From positions 1-5,649 of the forward strand of contig JAICHN010000345.1 of assembly GCA_025924845.1 (NCBI GenBank): a stretch of 5,649 nucleotides of DNA. The letters are read 5' to 3'. Origin of the DNA: Chloroflexota bacterium (GTDB taxonomy: Bacteria > Chloroflexota > UBA5177 > JANWHV01). The position numbers and the translations under genes were made by a program. Below, piece by piece: positions 1-4,718 of the stretch. How positions within the stretch are numbered: the stretch's first letter is position 1; each line of letters opens with the position of its first letter. The notes under the pieces were generated by a model. That model saw only the letters and a program-made list of their open reading frames with translations. It searched no databases and was not told where the DNA came from.

Positions 1-854
1 CAGGGTCCATCAAGAATCATGCCATCCAGATTCTTACCGATGGCATCACTGGTTTGCAGACCGCCGCCAAGCAGAGATGGTGAGAGCAGCGACTTAGTCT
101 TCAGATTGACCAGGAACTGAAGAGCAGCTACGCTGTTTGGGCTATTGATGTAGCCGGTAGCCTTGGTGCCCGCGGCGTTGGTGACATCGCCCCCGAAGGT
201 CCAGATCCAGGGTAAGAGATTCCAGCCGTCGACGCCGCCTTCGGCGTAACCGAAGATTCCTTTGCCCAGGGCCGCGAGCTTGACGGCGTCAGCCTCGAAC
301 TGATCGGTAGTAGCCGGCGGAGTGGTAATGCCTGCCTTCGCGAAGAGCGCCTTATTGTAAATCAGCACTCGTGTGTTGGTATCCAGGGGAAGGCCATAAT
401 AGTGGCCGTTGTAATAGTTGGTGGCGACCGGCCCTGGATAAAACTCGCTCTTCCGTTTTGCCATAATGTCGTCGGTCGTGGCCAGGGCGCCAATCTTCGC
501 TAGCTGCGGCACCACCACGATATCCGAACGCACCACATCAGGGCCGTCTCCACCGGCAATGGAAGCGATCAACTTCTGTTGCAGCGACGTATCAGGAATT
601 ATCTGGCTGTAGACCTTAATATTGGGATAGGCCTTCAGGAACGCGGGCAGCACTTTAGTAATTAGCGTTGAGTCTTCCGGACCAACCGTATTATAGGCGC
701 TCCAGAACACCACGCTGCCGCTGATCGACGTGTTGCCCATCGAAGCGGCGCGAGCGTCCTGTAAGGAGCTGCCGACCAGGCTTAGGGCCAGGGTGGTGGT
801 AAGTGCCGCGCCTACGAGGCGGCTACGACCGCTAGTTGGAAGTATCTTCGGCAT
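1..854 (-). CDS. Extracellular solute-binding protein, family 1 (carbohydrate ABC transporter), 3' end cut by window
   Basis: I translated this by hand from the ATG at 854 down to base 3: 284 codons without a stop, so the C-terminus lies outside the window. The protein would capture a sugar or oligosaccharide outside the membrane and deliver it to an ABC permease. Residues 1-36 look like a Sec signal peptide: basic start (R10, R12), hydrophobic stretch at 13-30, and ARA-A cleavage site near 34-37. There is no lipobox cysteine. The mature part has the family-1 pattern: VVFWSAY (48-54), GGDGPDVV (101-108), YYGLPLDTN (152-160), LIYNKALFAKAGI (164-176), WIWTFGGDV (216-224) and a C-terminal GMILDGP. 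Family members are usually about 420 residues, so roughly a third is missing. AAGGAG at 863-868 lies 8 nt before the ATG. It sits downstream of a ROK regulator on the same strand, typical of a sugar-uptake operon. The substrate cannot be read from the sequence. Confidence 0.93.
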   Translation of the reverse strand, partial: MPKILPTSGRSRLVGAALTTTLALSLVGSSLQDARAASMGNTSISGSVVFWSAYNTVGPEDSTLITKVLPAFLKAYPNIKVYSQIIPDTSLQQKLIASIAGGDGPDVVRSDIVVVPQLAKIGALATTDDIMAKRKSEFYPGPVATNYYNGHYYGLPLDTNTRVLIYNKALFAKAGITTPPATTDQFEADAVKLAALGKGIFGYAEGGVDGWNLLPWIWTFGGDVTNAAGTKATGYINSPNSVAALQFLVNLKTKSLLSPSLLGGGLQTSDAIGKNLDGMILDGP

Positions 855-1017
855 GATAGCGTCTCCTTAGTCCTTGAGTTCAACTTTCACTGCGTCGCGG
901 ATGAATGGATGGACCTGAGCCGACGTACCGCGCCTGTCTTCATCACCCCCTTTGCGCGCCCGGCTACGACGGGATGCCGGTAACCTGTTGCTAATGCTCT
1001 CGAAGTTGGCGTCGTTT

Positions 1018-1044
1018 GATAGGCGCGGGCCTGCGCCTCGTATC
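1018..1044 (-). repeat. Hairpin-forming inverted repeat
   Basis: AGGCGC (1021-1026) and GCGCCT (1033-1038) pair perfectly around a 6-nt loop. GAT (1018-1020) and ATC (1042-1044) extend the stem after a 3-nt bulge. No T-run follows on either side, so it is a poor intrinsic terminator. It may be a leader hairpin of the binding-protein transcript or a stabilising element between regulator and transporter genes. Confidence 0.35.
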
Positions 1045-1047
1045 ATA
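1042..1047 (-). promoter_or_regulatory. Possible -10 element for the solute-binding protein gene
   Basis: The minus strand reads TATGAT, five of six matches to TATAAT, about 190 nt upstream of the ATG at 854. The -35 position at 17 bp spacing (TCCGCC) is poor, so this is a weak prediction. Confidence 0.22.
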
Positions 1048-1164
1048 TGGAACCTCCGGCTGAGGGCGGAAGGTAGGGACGAACGGCTGCGGCCGGGTGT
1101 CAGGGCGCTTCAAATTATGCTGCCTGCTTCTGCACTAGGCGGTTTTCAGGTAAATAGCAGTGGA

Positions 1165-2460
1165 TTAGCGTCGAACGGCCGCCCGACGAGTCAAGTCGCC
1201 ATTAGCCCGTACCCGTTTCCGGGCCAGCAAATCGTCGATGGGTAGAGGGGTACCGGTTTCGTAGATCGGAGGACGAAACACTTCACGGAGAACCAAACTG
1301 GCGGCGCCGCGCGCCCAGTCCACGTCGGTGGTAGTCAGGGTAAGCAGCCGGGTGGCGCCGGCCGAAGCGCCGTTGCTGGAGTTGCCGAACACATGGCTCG
1401 GCAGCGTGGTATACAAGGGGCTGAGCAGCAAATCGCCCGCCCGCAGGCCTTCGCCCCCGATCAGCACAAGGGCGGGATCGAAGATATTAATCAAATTAGC
1501 CGCCGCGACGCCGAGCGCCACGCCGGCCCGCGCGAAGATAGCCTGGATGATGGGATCGCCGGCATTGGCCTGGTTGACCAGCGTACCCATCTCATCTTCC
1601 ACGTGATGGCCGGGATCCTCGCCCGTGGCGGCGCGCAGGATACCGTAGTCCGAGGCGATGGCCTCCAGGCAGCCGCGCTTGCCGCAATTGCAGGGCGCGG
1701 CATCCGGCGATGTATCGACGGTCATATGGCCGAACTCCCCGGCGCCGCCGTGCGCCCCTCGGTAGATCTCGCCGCCTACCACCACGCCAAGACCGATCCC
1801 GCGTCCTATGGTGACGAGGAGAAAGTCGGGAATATCGCGCCCGGCCCCGAAATGGCGCTCGGCCACGGCCAGGGTATTCACATCGTTATCAACACGCACA
1901 GGCATGCGCAACTTGAATTCGAGGGCGGGCCCCAACTCCACATCGGTCCACCCGAGGATCGCCGAATAGCGGCAGAGGCCGCGCGCCGAATCGATCAGGC
2001 CCGAGATGCCGACTCCCACGCCGAGCACCCGGCCCCGTGGGACGTGAGCCTCCTCGATACAACGCTCGATAGCGGCGGTGATCACCGCTACCACCTCGTG
2101 TGGCTCGGCGCCCGAGGCTAGGGTTGCCTCGCAGTGGTGGACGACGGTACAGGCGAGGTCGCACAGGGCGACGGTGGCGCCGTCCTCGCGCAGTTTCACG
2201 CCGACTACGTGGCCGGCGTCGGGATTAATCGTCAAGTGTACGGGCCGGCGACCGCCGCTCGATTCCTCGCTCTGCGTTTCGATTACGATGCCGGCGCCGA
2301 CGAAATCGCCGACGATGCGGGTGACGGTCGCGGCGGGAAGGTTACCCTCGCGGGCCAGATCGGTCCTGGAGATCGGTGAGCGGGCCGCGATGAGGTTGAG
2401 GACGATGCTGCGATTGAGATCGCGCAGCAGCCGCTTGCTCCCCGTTCTCGTCGGCAACAT
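1165..2460 (-). CDS. ROK-family transcriptional regulator (NagC/XylR/Mlc type)
   Basis: A 431-residue protein, normal length for ROK repressors, which bind DNA through an N-terminal winged helix and sense a sugar or sugar phosphate through a kinase-like domain. Residues about 16-60 form the helix-turn-helix (RSPISRTDLAREGNLPAATV at 27-46), followed by a wing with GGRRP (69-73). The ROK domain shows GVGVGISGLID (147-157), DNDVN (191-195), the glycine-rich IGRGIGLG (218-225) and EFGH (242-245). The zinc site is complete: H245 plus C257, C259 and C264 in CNCGKRGCLE. The DNA-binding domain argues for a regulator rather than a sugar kinase. It precedes a sugar-binding protein gene on the same strand, so it probably controls that transporter. 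A dyad at 2463-2487 over its own start suggests autoregulation. A minus-strand AAGGAA at 2471-2476 lies 10 nt before the ATG. The effector is unknown. Confidence 0.95.
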   Translation of the reverse strand: MLPTRTGSKRLLRDLNRSIVLNLIAARSPISRTDLAREGNLPAATVTRIVGDFVGAGIVIETQSEESSGGRRPVHLTINPDAGHVVGVKLREDGATVALCDLACTVVHHCEATLASGAEPHEVVAVITAAIERCIEEAHVPRGRVLGVGVGISGLIDSARGLCRYSAILGWTDVELGPALEFKLRMPVRVDNDVNTLAVAERHFGAGRDIPDFLLVTIGRGIGLGVVVGGEIYRGAHGGAGEFGHMTVDTSPDAAPCNCGKRGCLEAIASDYGILRAATGEDPGHHVEDEMGTLVNQANAGDPIIQAIFARAGVALGVAAANLINIFDPALVLIGGEGLRAGDLLLSPLYTTLPSHVFGNSSNGASAGATRLLTLTTTDVDWARGAASLVLREVFRPPIYETGTPLPIDDLLARKRVRANGDLTRRAAVRR

Positions 2461-2462
2461 CG

Positions 2463-2487
2463 TTACTTAATTCCTTAATCGAAGTAA
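2463..2487. promoter_or_regulatory. Candidate ROK operator dyad
   Basis: TTACTT (2463-2468) and AAGTAA (2482-2487) are perfect inverted arms separated by 13 bp in an AT-rich patch that stands out from the GC-rich surroundings. It lies 3-27 bp upstream of the ROK ATG, overlapping the expected transcription start and the AAGGAA ribosome-binding site. ROK repressors such as NagC bind AT-rich dyads of about this size. A binding site for the adjacent regulator is an inference. Confidence 0.45.
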
Positions 2488-2496
2488 TGTGACGCT

Positions 2497-2525
2497 ACCG
2501 TAACATGCCGCAATTCGGTTGTCAA
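2497..2525 (-). promoter_or_regulatory. Promoter of the ROK regulator gene
   Basis: The minus strand has a perfect TTGACA -35 element (2520-2525), a 17 bp spacer and TACGGT as a partial -10 (2497-2502). Predicted transcription start is near 2490, at the edge of the TTACTT/AAGTAA dyad and about 30 nt upstream of the ATG. The -35 is strong and the -10 weak, as for a promoter needing help or open to control. Confidence 0.5.
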
Positions 2526-2580
2526 GGCTGGCGGCGTGGATACGTTTTCTCGGGTGCGCTGCCTATATTGCGTGTTACGG
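2498..2580. repeat. Divergent pair of ATTGCG..TGTTACGG motifs
   Basis: On the plus strand CCGTAACA-TGC-CGCAAT (2498-2514) is mirrored by ATTGCG-TGTTACGG (2567-2580). The arms are 14 bp with a 3 bp insertion in the left copy. Each copy reads outwards, one toward the ROK gene and one toward selD, and each overlaps or abuts a possible -10 element. This suggests a shared regulator site in the divergent intergenic region. Confidence 0.4.
2564..2569 (+). promoter_or_regulatory. Possible -10 element reading toward selD
   Basis: TATATT on the plus strand matches TATAAT in five of six positions. The -35 region at 17 bp spacing (TACGTT, 2541-2546) is poor. If used, it would give selD a 5' leader of roughly 400 nt containing the G-rich and paired elements described below. 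Confidence 0.25.
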
Positions 2581-2635
2581 CACCATACCTGGAATGAATG
2601 TGGAGACGTTCCACTTATGGAGGAAGTAAGTTTCC

Positions 2636-2651
2636 GGGCGGGGTGGGTGGG
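2636..2651 (+). other. G-quadruplex-forming sequence
   Basis: The plus strand reads GGGCGGGGTGGGTGGG: four runs of at least three guanines joined by one-base loops (C, T, T). This is the most stable class of parallel quadruplex motif. It lies about 70 bp downstream of the possible selD -10 and 324 nt upstream of the selD ATG, on the coding strand, so it could fold in DNA or RNA. A further three-run stretch, GGGTGGGACGGG, occurs at 2729-2740. Confidence 0.65.
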
Positions 2652-2656
2652 CTTTC

Positions 2657-2719
2657 AAGGGTAGGTATGCCCCCATGGGCACCGCAGCCGGAGGCCCCGT
2701 GTCACCACTACTTACCCTT
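2657..2719 (+). repeat. 11 bp stem in the selD leader with enclosed hairpin
   Basis: AAGGGTAGGTA (2657-2667) pairs with TACTTACCCTT (2709-2719) over 11 positions with one G-U pair. It encloses a smaller hairpin, TGCCC-CCAT-GGGCA (2668-2681). The 5' strand and its flank can alternatively pair with CCCTTGAAGC (2753-2762), because 2651-2661 reads GCTTTCAAGGG and matches with one bulged T. The 3' flank CTTCAA (2719-2724) can also pair with TTGAAG (2756-2761). Confidence 0.4.
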
Positions 2720-2939
2720 CAAAAAGTCGGGTGGGACGGGATGAATTACGTGCCCTTGAAGCACAGATGGGCGGATGGAATGGATGACACAGAGGGCGGC
2801 TCCGAGTCGCATCCGATCCGAGCCTACCCGGTGCATGCTTGGATAAGGCTCCGGTACTCTGGTTGGAGAGTCCAGCGCCGGCCCAAGGTAACGCATTTCG
2901 CCGCACCGAGCCGGAGTAGCCGCGCTTCGCGGGCATACC
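2664..2939 (+). repeat. Long-range 9 bp complementary pair spanning the selD leader
   Basis: GGTATGCCC (2664-2672) is perfectly complementary to GGGCATACC (2931-2939). In RNA this would close a domain of about 275 nt ending 21 nt before the selD ribosome-binding site. It competes with the 11 bp stem at 2657-2719 for bases 2664-2667. A 9 bp match over this distance in GC-rich DNA is not rare by chance. Confidence 0.25.
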
Positions 2940-2960
2940 CTTCATTCCACGCCGCCTCCA

Positions 2961-2967
2961 AAAGGAG
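2961..2967 (+). promoter_or_regulatory. Ribosome-binding site fixing the selD start
   Basis: AAAGGAG lies 7 nt before the ATG at 2975. It supports that start over the in-frame ATG at 2675, which has no such site. An out-of-frame ATG at 2971 sits only 3 nt away from the motif. Confidence 0.85.
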
Positions 2968-2974
2968 AACATGC

Positions 2975-4021
2975 ATGGAGCAATCGATACGGTTGACCAG
3001 TCTCGCCCATTGCGCGGGCTGCGCGGGCAAGGTCAGCCCCGCCGCCCTGGCCTACGTCTTGCGCCTCATGCCCGCGCCGACCAGCCCCAACCTGCTGGTG
3101 GGTACCAACACATCCGACGACGCGGGCGTTTACCGCCTTTCCGATGATCTGGCGCTGGTGCAAACGGTCGATTTCTTCGCGCCCGTGGTCGATGACCCCT
3201 ATTGGTTCGGGGCGATCGCCGCCGCCAACGCCCTCTCCGATATCTATGCCATGGGCGGCCGGCCTCTGACCGCCCTGAATATCACCACCTTTCCGACCGC
3301 CACCCTTTCCCTCGACGTGCTGACCGAGATTCTGCGCGGCGGCGCGGATAAGATGCGCGAGGCGGGCGTGACCCTGGTCGGCGGCCATACGCTCGATGAC
3401 GCGGAGCCCAAGTACGGGCTGGCCGTGACCGGGCTGATTCATCCTGACCGGATCATCACCAATGCCGGGGTGCGTCCGGGCGATCGCCTGGTGCTCACCA
3501 AGCCGCTCGGCGTGGGCATCGCTACGACGGCGATCAAGAGTGGTCTTGCCGGCGACGCCTTGCGTGAGCAGGTGACCGCACAAATGGCGACCCTGAACGG
3601 ACCTGCCTCGGAAGCCATGCTGGAGGCAGGAGGCGTACACGCGGCGACCGACATCACCGGCTTCGGGCTGCTCGGGCACCTCGGCGAGATGGCGCTGGCG
3701 AGCGGCCTGGCGGCGATAGTCAACGCTCACGCGGTGCCCGTGCTGCCCGGCATCCTCGAATTGGCGGCCCAGGGCGTGGTGCCGGGCGGCACCTTGCGCA
3801 ACCTGGAATGGCTGGGAGAGCGCGTAACGACGGATCCGACGATTCCGGAGGCCCTACGTGTGGTCCTGGGCGACGCCCAGACCAGCGGTGGTCTGCTGAT
3901 CGCCATCGATCCGGCGCTGCTGGAGCGCCTCCTGGAGGGACTCCGCCGACATGGTGTGGTGGGCGCGACAATCGGCGAGTTGACCATGGGGACGGCGGGC
4001 GCCATCAGCATCGTGCCGTAA
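2975..4021 (+). CDS. selD: Selenide, water dikinase (selenophosphate synthetase)
   Basis: SelD uses ATP, selenide and water to make selenophosphate, AMP and phosphate. It is the cytosolic selenium donor for selenocysteine, for 2-selenouridine in tRNA and for selenium-dependent molybdenum hydroxylases. The 348 residues match the family length. The N-terminal loop reads HCAGCAGK: Cys16 and Lys19 align with the essential Cys17 and Lys20 of the E. coli enzyme, so this is a cysteine form and needs no recoding. Metal and ATP residues are present: SDDAGVY (47-53), TVDFFAP (64-70), ALSDIYAMGG (86-95), GGHT (136-139), TKPLGVGI (175-182), TDITGFGLLGHL (225-236) and DAQTSGGLL (300-308). Gly18 replaces the non-essential second Cys of E. 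coli, and Cys13 is an extra one. No selA, selB or selU is nearby, so the product's use is open. It stands alone, with 514 bp before it and 211 bp after. Confidence 0.97.
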   Translation: MEQSIRLTSLAHCAGCAGKVSPAALAYVLRLMPAPTSPNLLVGTNTSDDAGVYRLSDDLALVQTVDFFAPVVDDPYWFGAIAAANALSDIYAMGGRPLTALNITTFPTATLSLDVLTEILRGGADKMREAGVTLVGGHTLDDAEPKYGLAVTGLIHPDRIITNAGVRPGDRLVLTKPLGVGIATTAIKSGLAGDALREQVTAQMATLNGPASEAMLEAGGVHAATDITGFGLLGHLGEMALASGLAAIVNAHAVPVLPGILELAAQGVVPGGTLRNLEWLGERVTTDPTIPEALRVVLGDAQTSGGLLIAIDPALLERLLEGLRRHGVVGATIGELTMGTAGAISIVP

Positions 4022-4065
4022 GTATGCAGCGGCAGGCGCATTGATCGTGGAAAAACTCTCTAGGC

Positions 4066-4075
4066 CGATGCATCG
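4066..4075. repeat. 10 bp perfect palindrome upstream of the stress-protein promoter
   Basis: CGATGCATCG lies 5 bp upstream of the extended -10 (4081-4089), covering most of the spacer toward the poor -35 region. Its position suits an operator or activator site, but a short palindrome in GC-rich DNA may be chance. Confidence 0.25.
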
Positions 4076-4080
4076 CTCCA

Positions 4081-4089
4081 TGATATAAT
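4081..4089 (+). promoter_or_regulatory. Extended -10 promoter of the universal stress protein gene
   Basis: TGATATAAT is a perfect TGn-TATAAT extended -10 element. The -35 position at 17 bp spacing (TAGGCC, 4061-4066) is poor, as expected for extended -10 promoters. Transcription should start near 4095-4097 and give a leader of about 137 nt before the ATG at 4233. Confidence 0.65.
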
Positions 4090-4098
4090 AGGGGCGGA

Positions 4099-4143
4099 AT
4101 GAACGCGTGTCTCGTCGAGGCCCCAGCGACGAGTCCGGAGTGA
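4099..4143 (+). other. Possible 14-codon upstream reading frame
   Basis: The ATG at 4099 opens a frame encoding MNACLVEAPATSPE and ends with TGA at 4141. It begins only 2-4 nt after the predicted transcription start, so it would be read almost leaderless. It spans the first leader hairpin (4111-4133) and stops inside the first GGAGTGACC copy. There is no proof of translation. Confidence 0.15.
4111..4133 (+). repeat. First leader hairpin of the stress-protein transcript
   Basis: CTCGTCG (4111-4117) and CGACGAG (4127-4133) form a perfect 7 bp stem with a 9-nt loop, AGGCCCCAG. No U-run follows, so it is not an intrinsic terminator. It lies about 15 nt after the predicted transcription start. 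Confidence 0.5.
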
Positions 4144-4153
4144 CCTCACCTGA

Positions 4154-4187
4154 CATCCACGCCGCGATCGGGTGGGCGACGTGGATG
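4154..4187 (+). repeat. Second leader hairpin of the stress-protein transcript
   Basis: CATCCACG (4154-4161) pairs with CGTGGATG (4180-4187). After one C/A mismatch, CGC (4163-4165) pairs with GCG (4176-4178), giving 11 of 12 pairs around a 10-nt loop. It ends 34 nt before the ribosome-binding site, leaving that site free in this fold. Confidence 0.5.
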
Positions 4188-4221
4188 CGGCTGTGTCGGC
4201 GATCGGTAGATGGGGCACCAG

Positions 4222-4227
4222 AAGGAG
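4222..4227 (+). promoter_or_regulatory. Ribosome-binding site fixing the stress-protein start
   Basis: AAGGAG lies 5 nt before the ATG at 4233. It selects this start over the in-frame GTG at 4107, which has no clear site and would add 42 residues not seen in this family. The 9-mer GGAGTGACC at 4224-4232 is repeated exactly at 4137-4145. Confidence 0.75.
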
Positions 4228-4232
4228 TGACC

Positions 4233-4718
4233 ATGCACCAAAAGATCCTTGCCGGCATTAACAGCTCTCCCAGTGCTCGCCACGCGCTCGGCTGCACCCT
4301 TCGCTATGCGGCGGAGGTACAGGCCCATGTGGTCGGGCTGCTGGTGGAGCCCCCATTCTGGAAGGGGCCGCGCTACGGGAAGCAGGAGTTCAAGTCGGCG
4401 GTACAGATTAACGCCGAGCGGCTGGCCAGGCAATACGGCGTGCCCTTCGAGTTTCGCACGCGCCGCGGCTACCCCGCCCATACGATCGCGGAGCAGGCGC
4501 GCCTGCTCGGCTGCGACCTGGTGGTCCTGGGCCATGCCGACAACTCACCGATCCACCGTTGGCTCACCGCCAGTGTCTCGGACCTTGTCCGTCACGAAGC
4601 GCCCTGTCGCGTGGTGGTGATTGGCACGGGCGACGTGATCGCCATCGAACCAAAGATTGTGATTACCGCCCTTGAAGATATGTCTTCCGCGGTGACGATC
4701 CCCCTCCAGATGACCTGA
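4233..4718 (+). CDS. Universal stress protein (UspA family), single domain, degenerate ATP motif
   Basis: A 161-residue cytosolic protein with one Usp fold; the family helps cells survive starvation, redox and other stresses. Residues 2-9 (HQKILAGI) are the first beta strand, followed by NSSPSARHAL (10-19), the usual start of helix one. EQARLLGCDLVVLGH (87-101) and SVSDLVRHEAPCRVVVIG (114-131) are the typical C-terminal core. ATP-binding members carry G-2x-G-9x-G-(S/T). Here the first glycine (G100) is kept, but the second position is Asp103 and the last pair is Ala113-Ser114. Nucleotide binding is therefore doubtful, as in UspA-like members. About 30 residues after the last core strand (132-161) have no clear match. 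It has its own extended -10 promoter and follows selD by 211 bp, so co-transcription is unlikely though not excluded. Confidence 0.88.
   Translation: MHQKILAGINSSPSARHALGCTLRYAAEVQAHVVGLLVEPPFWKGPRYGKQEFKSAVQINAERLARQYGVPFEFRTRRGYPAHTIAEQARLLGCDLVVLGHADNSPIHRWLTASVSDLVRHEAPCRVVVIGTGDVIAIEPKIVITALEDMSSAVTIPLQMT

Larger units (their letters stand above)
855..1164. other. Intergenic gap between ROK gene and solute-binding protein gene
   Basis: This 310 bp gap holds no convincing gene. Reading leftwards it contains a possible TATGAT -10 element (1042-1047), a hairpin (1018-1044) and the AAGGAG ribosome-binding site (863-868) of the solute-binding protein gene. The size of the gap suggests that the binding-protein gene has its own promoter rather than relying only on read-through from the ROK gene. 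No clear copy of the TTACTT/AAGTAA dyad found at the ROK start is visible here. Confidence 0.6.
2581..2974 (+). other. Long structured region upstream of selD, no recognised gene
   Basis: About 390 nt lie between the possible selD promoter and the selD start. The frame continuous with selD is open from 2675, but it has no ribosome-binding site, and its 100 residues resemble nothing in SelD proteins, which begin close to the catalytic Cys motif. A 15-codon ATG frame at 2617-2664 also lacks a good ribosome-binding site. Complementary segments are frequent: ACTCT-GGTTGG-AGAGT (2856-2871), CCGCG-CTT-CGCGG (2920-2932), GGCTC/GAGCC (2798-2802, 2820-2824) and CTCCGG/CCGGAG (2849-2854, 2911-2916), besides those listed separately. 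High GC makes some of this expected by chance. I found no tRNA-Sec, T-box or known riboswitch signature. Confidence 0.4.

Noticed and set aside
1018..1044. Intrinsic terminator after the ROK gene
   Set aside because: The hairpin lacks a following T-run on the transcribed strand and lies more than 120 nt after the stop codon.
952..1245. Plus-strand open frame of 97 codons in the ROK-to-binding-protein gap
   Set aside because: Alternative start, no ribosome-binding site, overlap with the ROK 3' end and no recognisable domain.
1393..2121. Long plus-strand open frame of 242 codons opposite the ROK gene
   Set aside because: It is antisense to a clear ROK protein with all domain motifs. Open antisense frames are a by-product of GC-rich codon use.
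2749..2765. T-arm-like hairpin GTGC-TTCAAGG-GCAC on the minus strand
   Set aside because: The stem and loop sizes resemble a tRNA T-arm, but no matching acceptor stem or anticodon arm lies at tRNA spacing.
2581..2970. tRNA-Sec (selC), T-box or RNase P RNA in the selD upstream region
   Set aside because: TTTCAAG at 2653 and GGGTGGGAC at 2729 hint at an anticodon loop and a T-box motif, and GAGGAAGTAAG followed by TCCGGGC at 2620-2639 hints at RNase P. No TTCGA arm, acceptor stem, antiterminator/terminator pair or other conserved RNase P segment accompanies them.
2675..2974. N-terminal extension of SelD by 100 residues from the ATG at 2675
   Set aside because: There is no ribosome-binding site at 2675, the residues match nothing in SelD, and AAAGGAG fits the ATG at 2975, which gives the normal 348-residue length.
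2942..3730. Minus-strand open frame of 262 codons opposite selD
   Set aside because: It is antisense to a fully conserved SelD; its composition (Gly, Arg, His, Gln rich) is typical of a shadow frame.
4091..4133. Pseudoknot between GGGGC (4091-4095) and the loop GCCCC (4120-4124) of the first usp leader hairpin
   Set aside because: The predicted transcription start (about 4095-4097) leaves GGGGC outside the RNA, so the pairing would not form.
4107..4232. GTG start at 4107 adding 42 residues to the stress protein
   Set aside because: There is no clear ribosome-binding site, and the Usp domain begins at the ATG at 4233, which has AAGGAG at good spacing.
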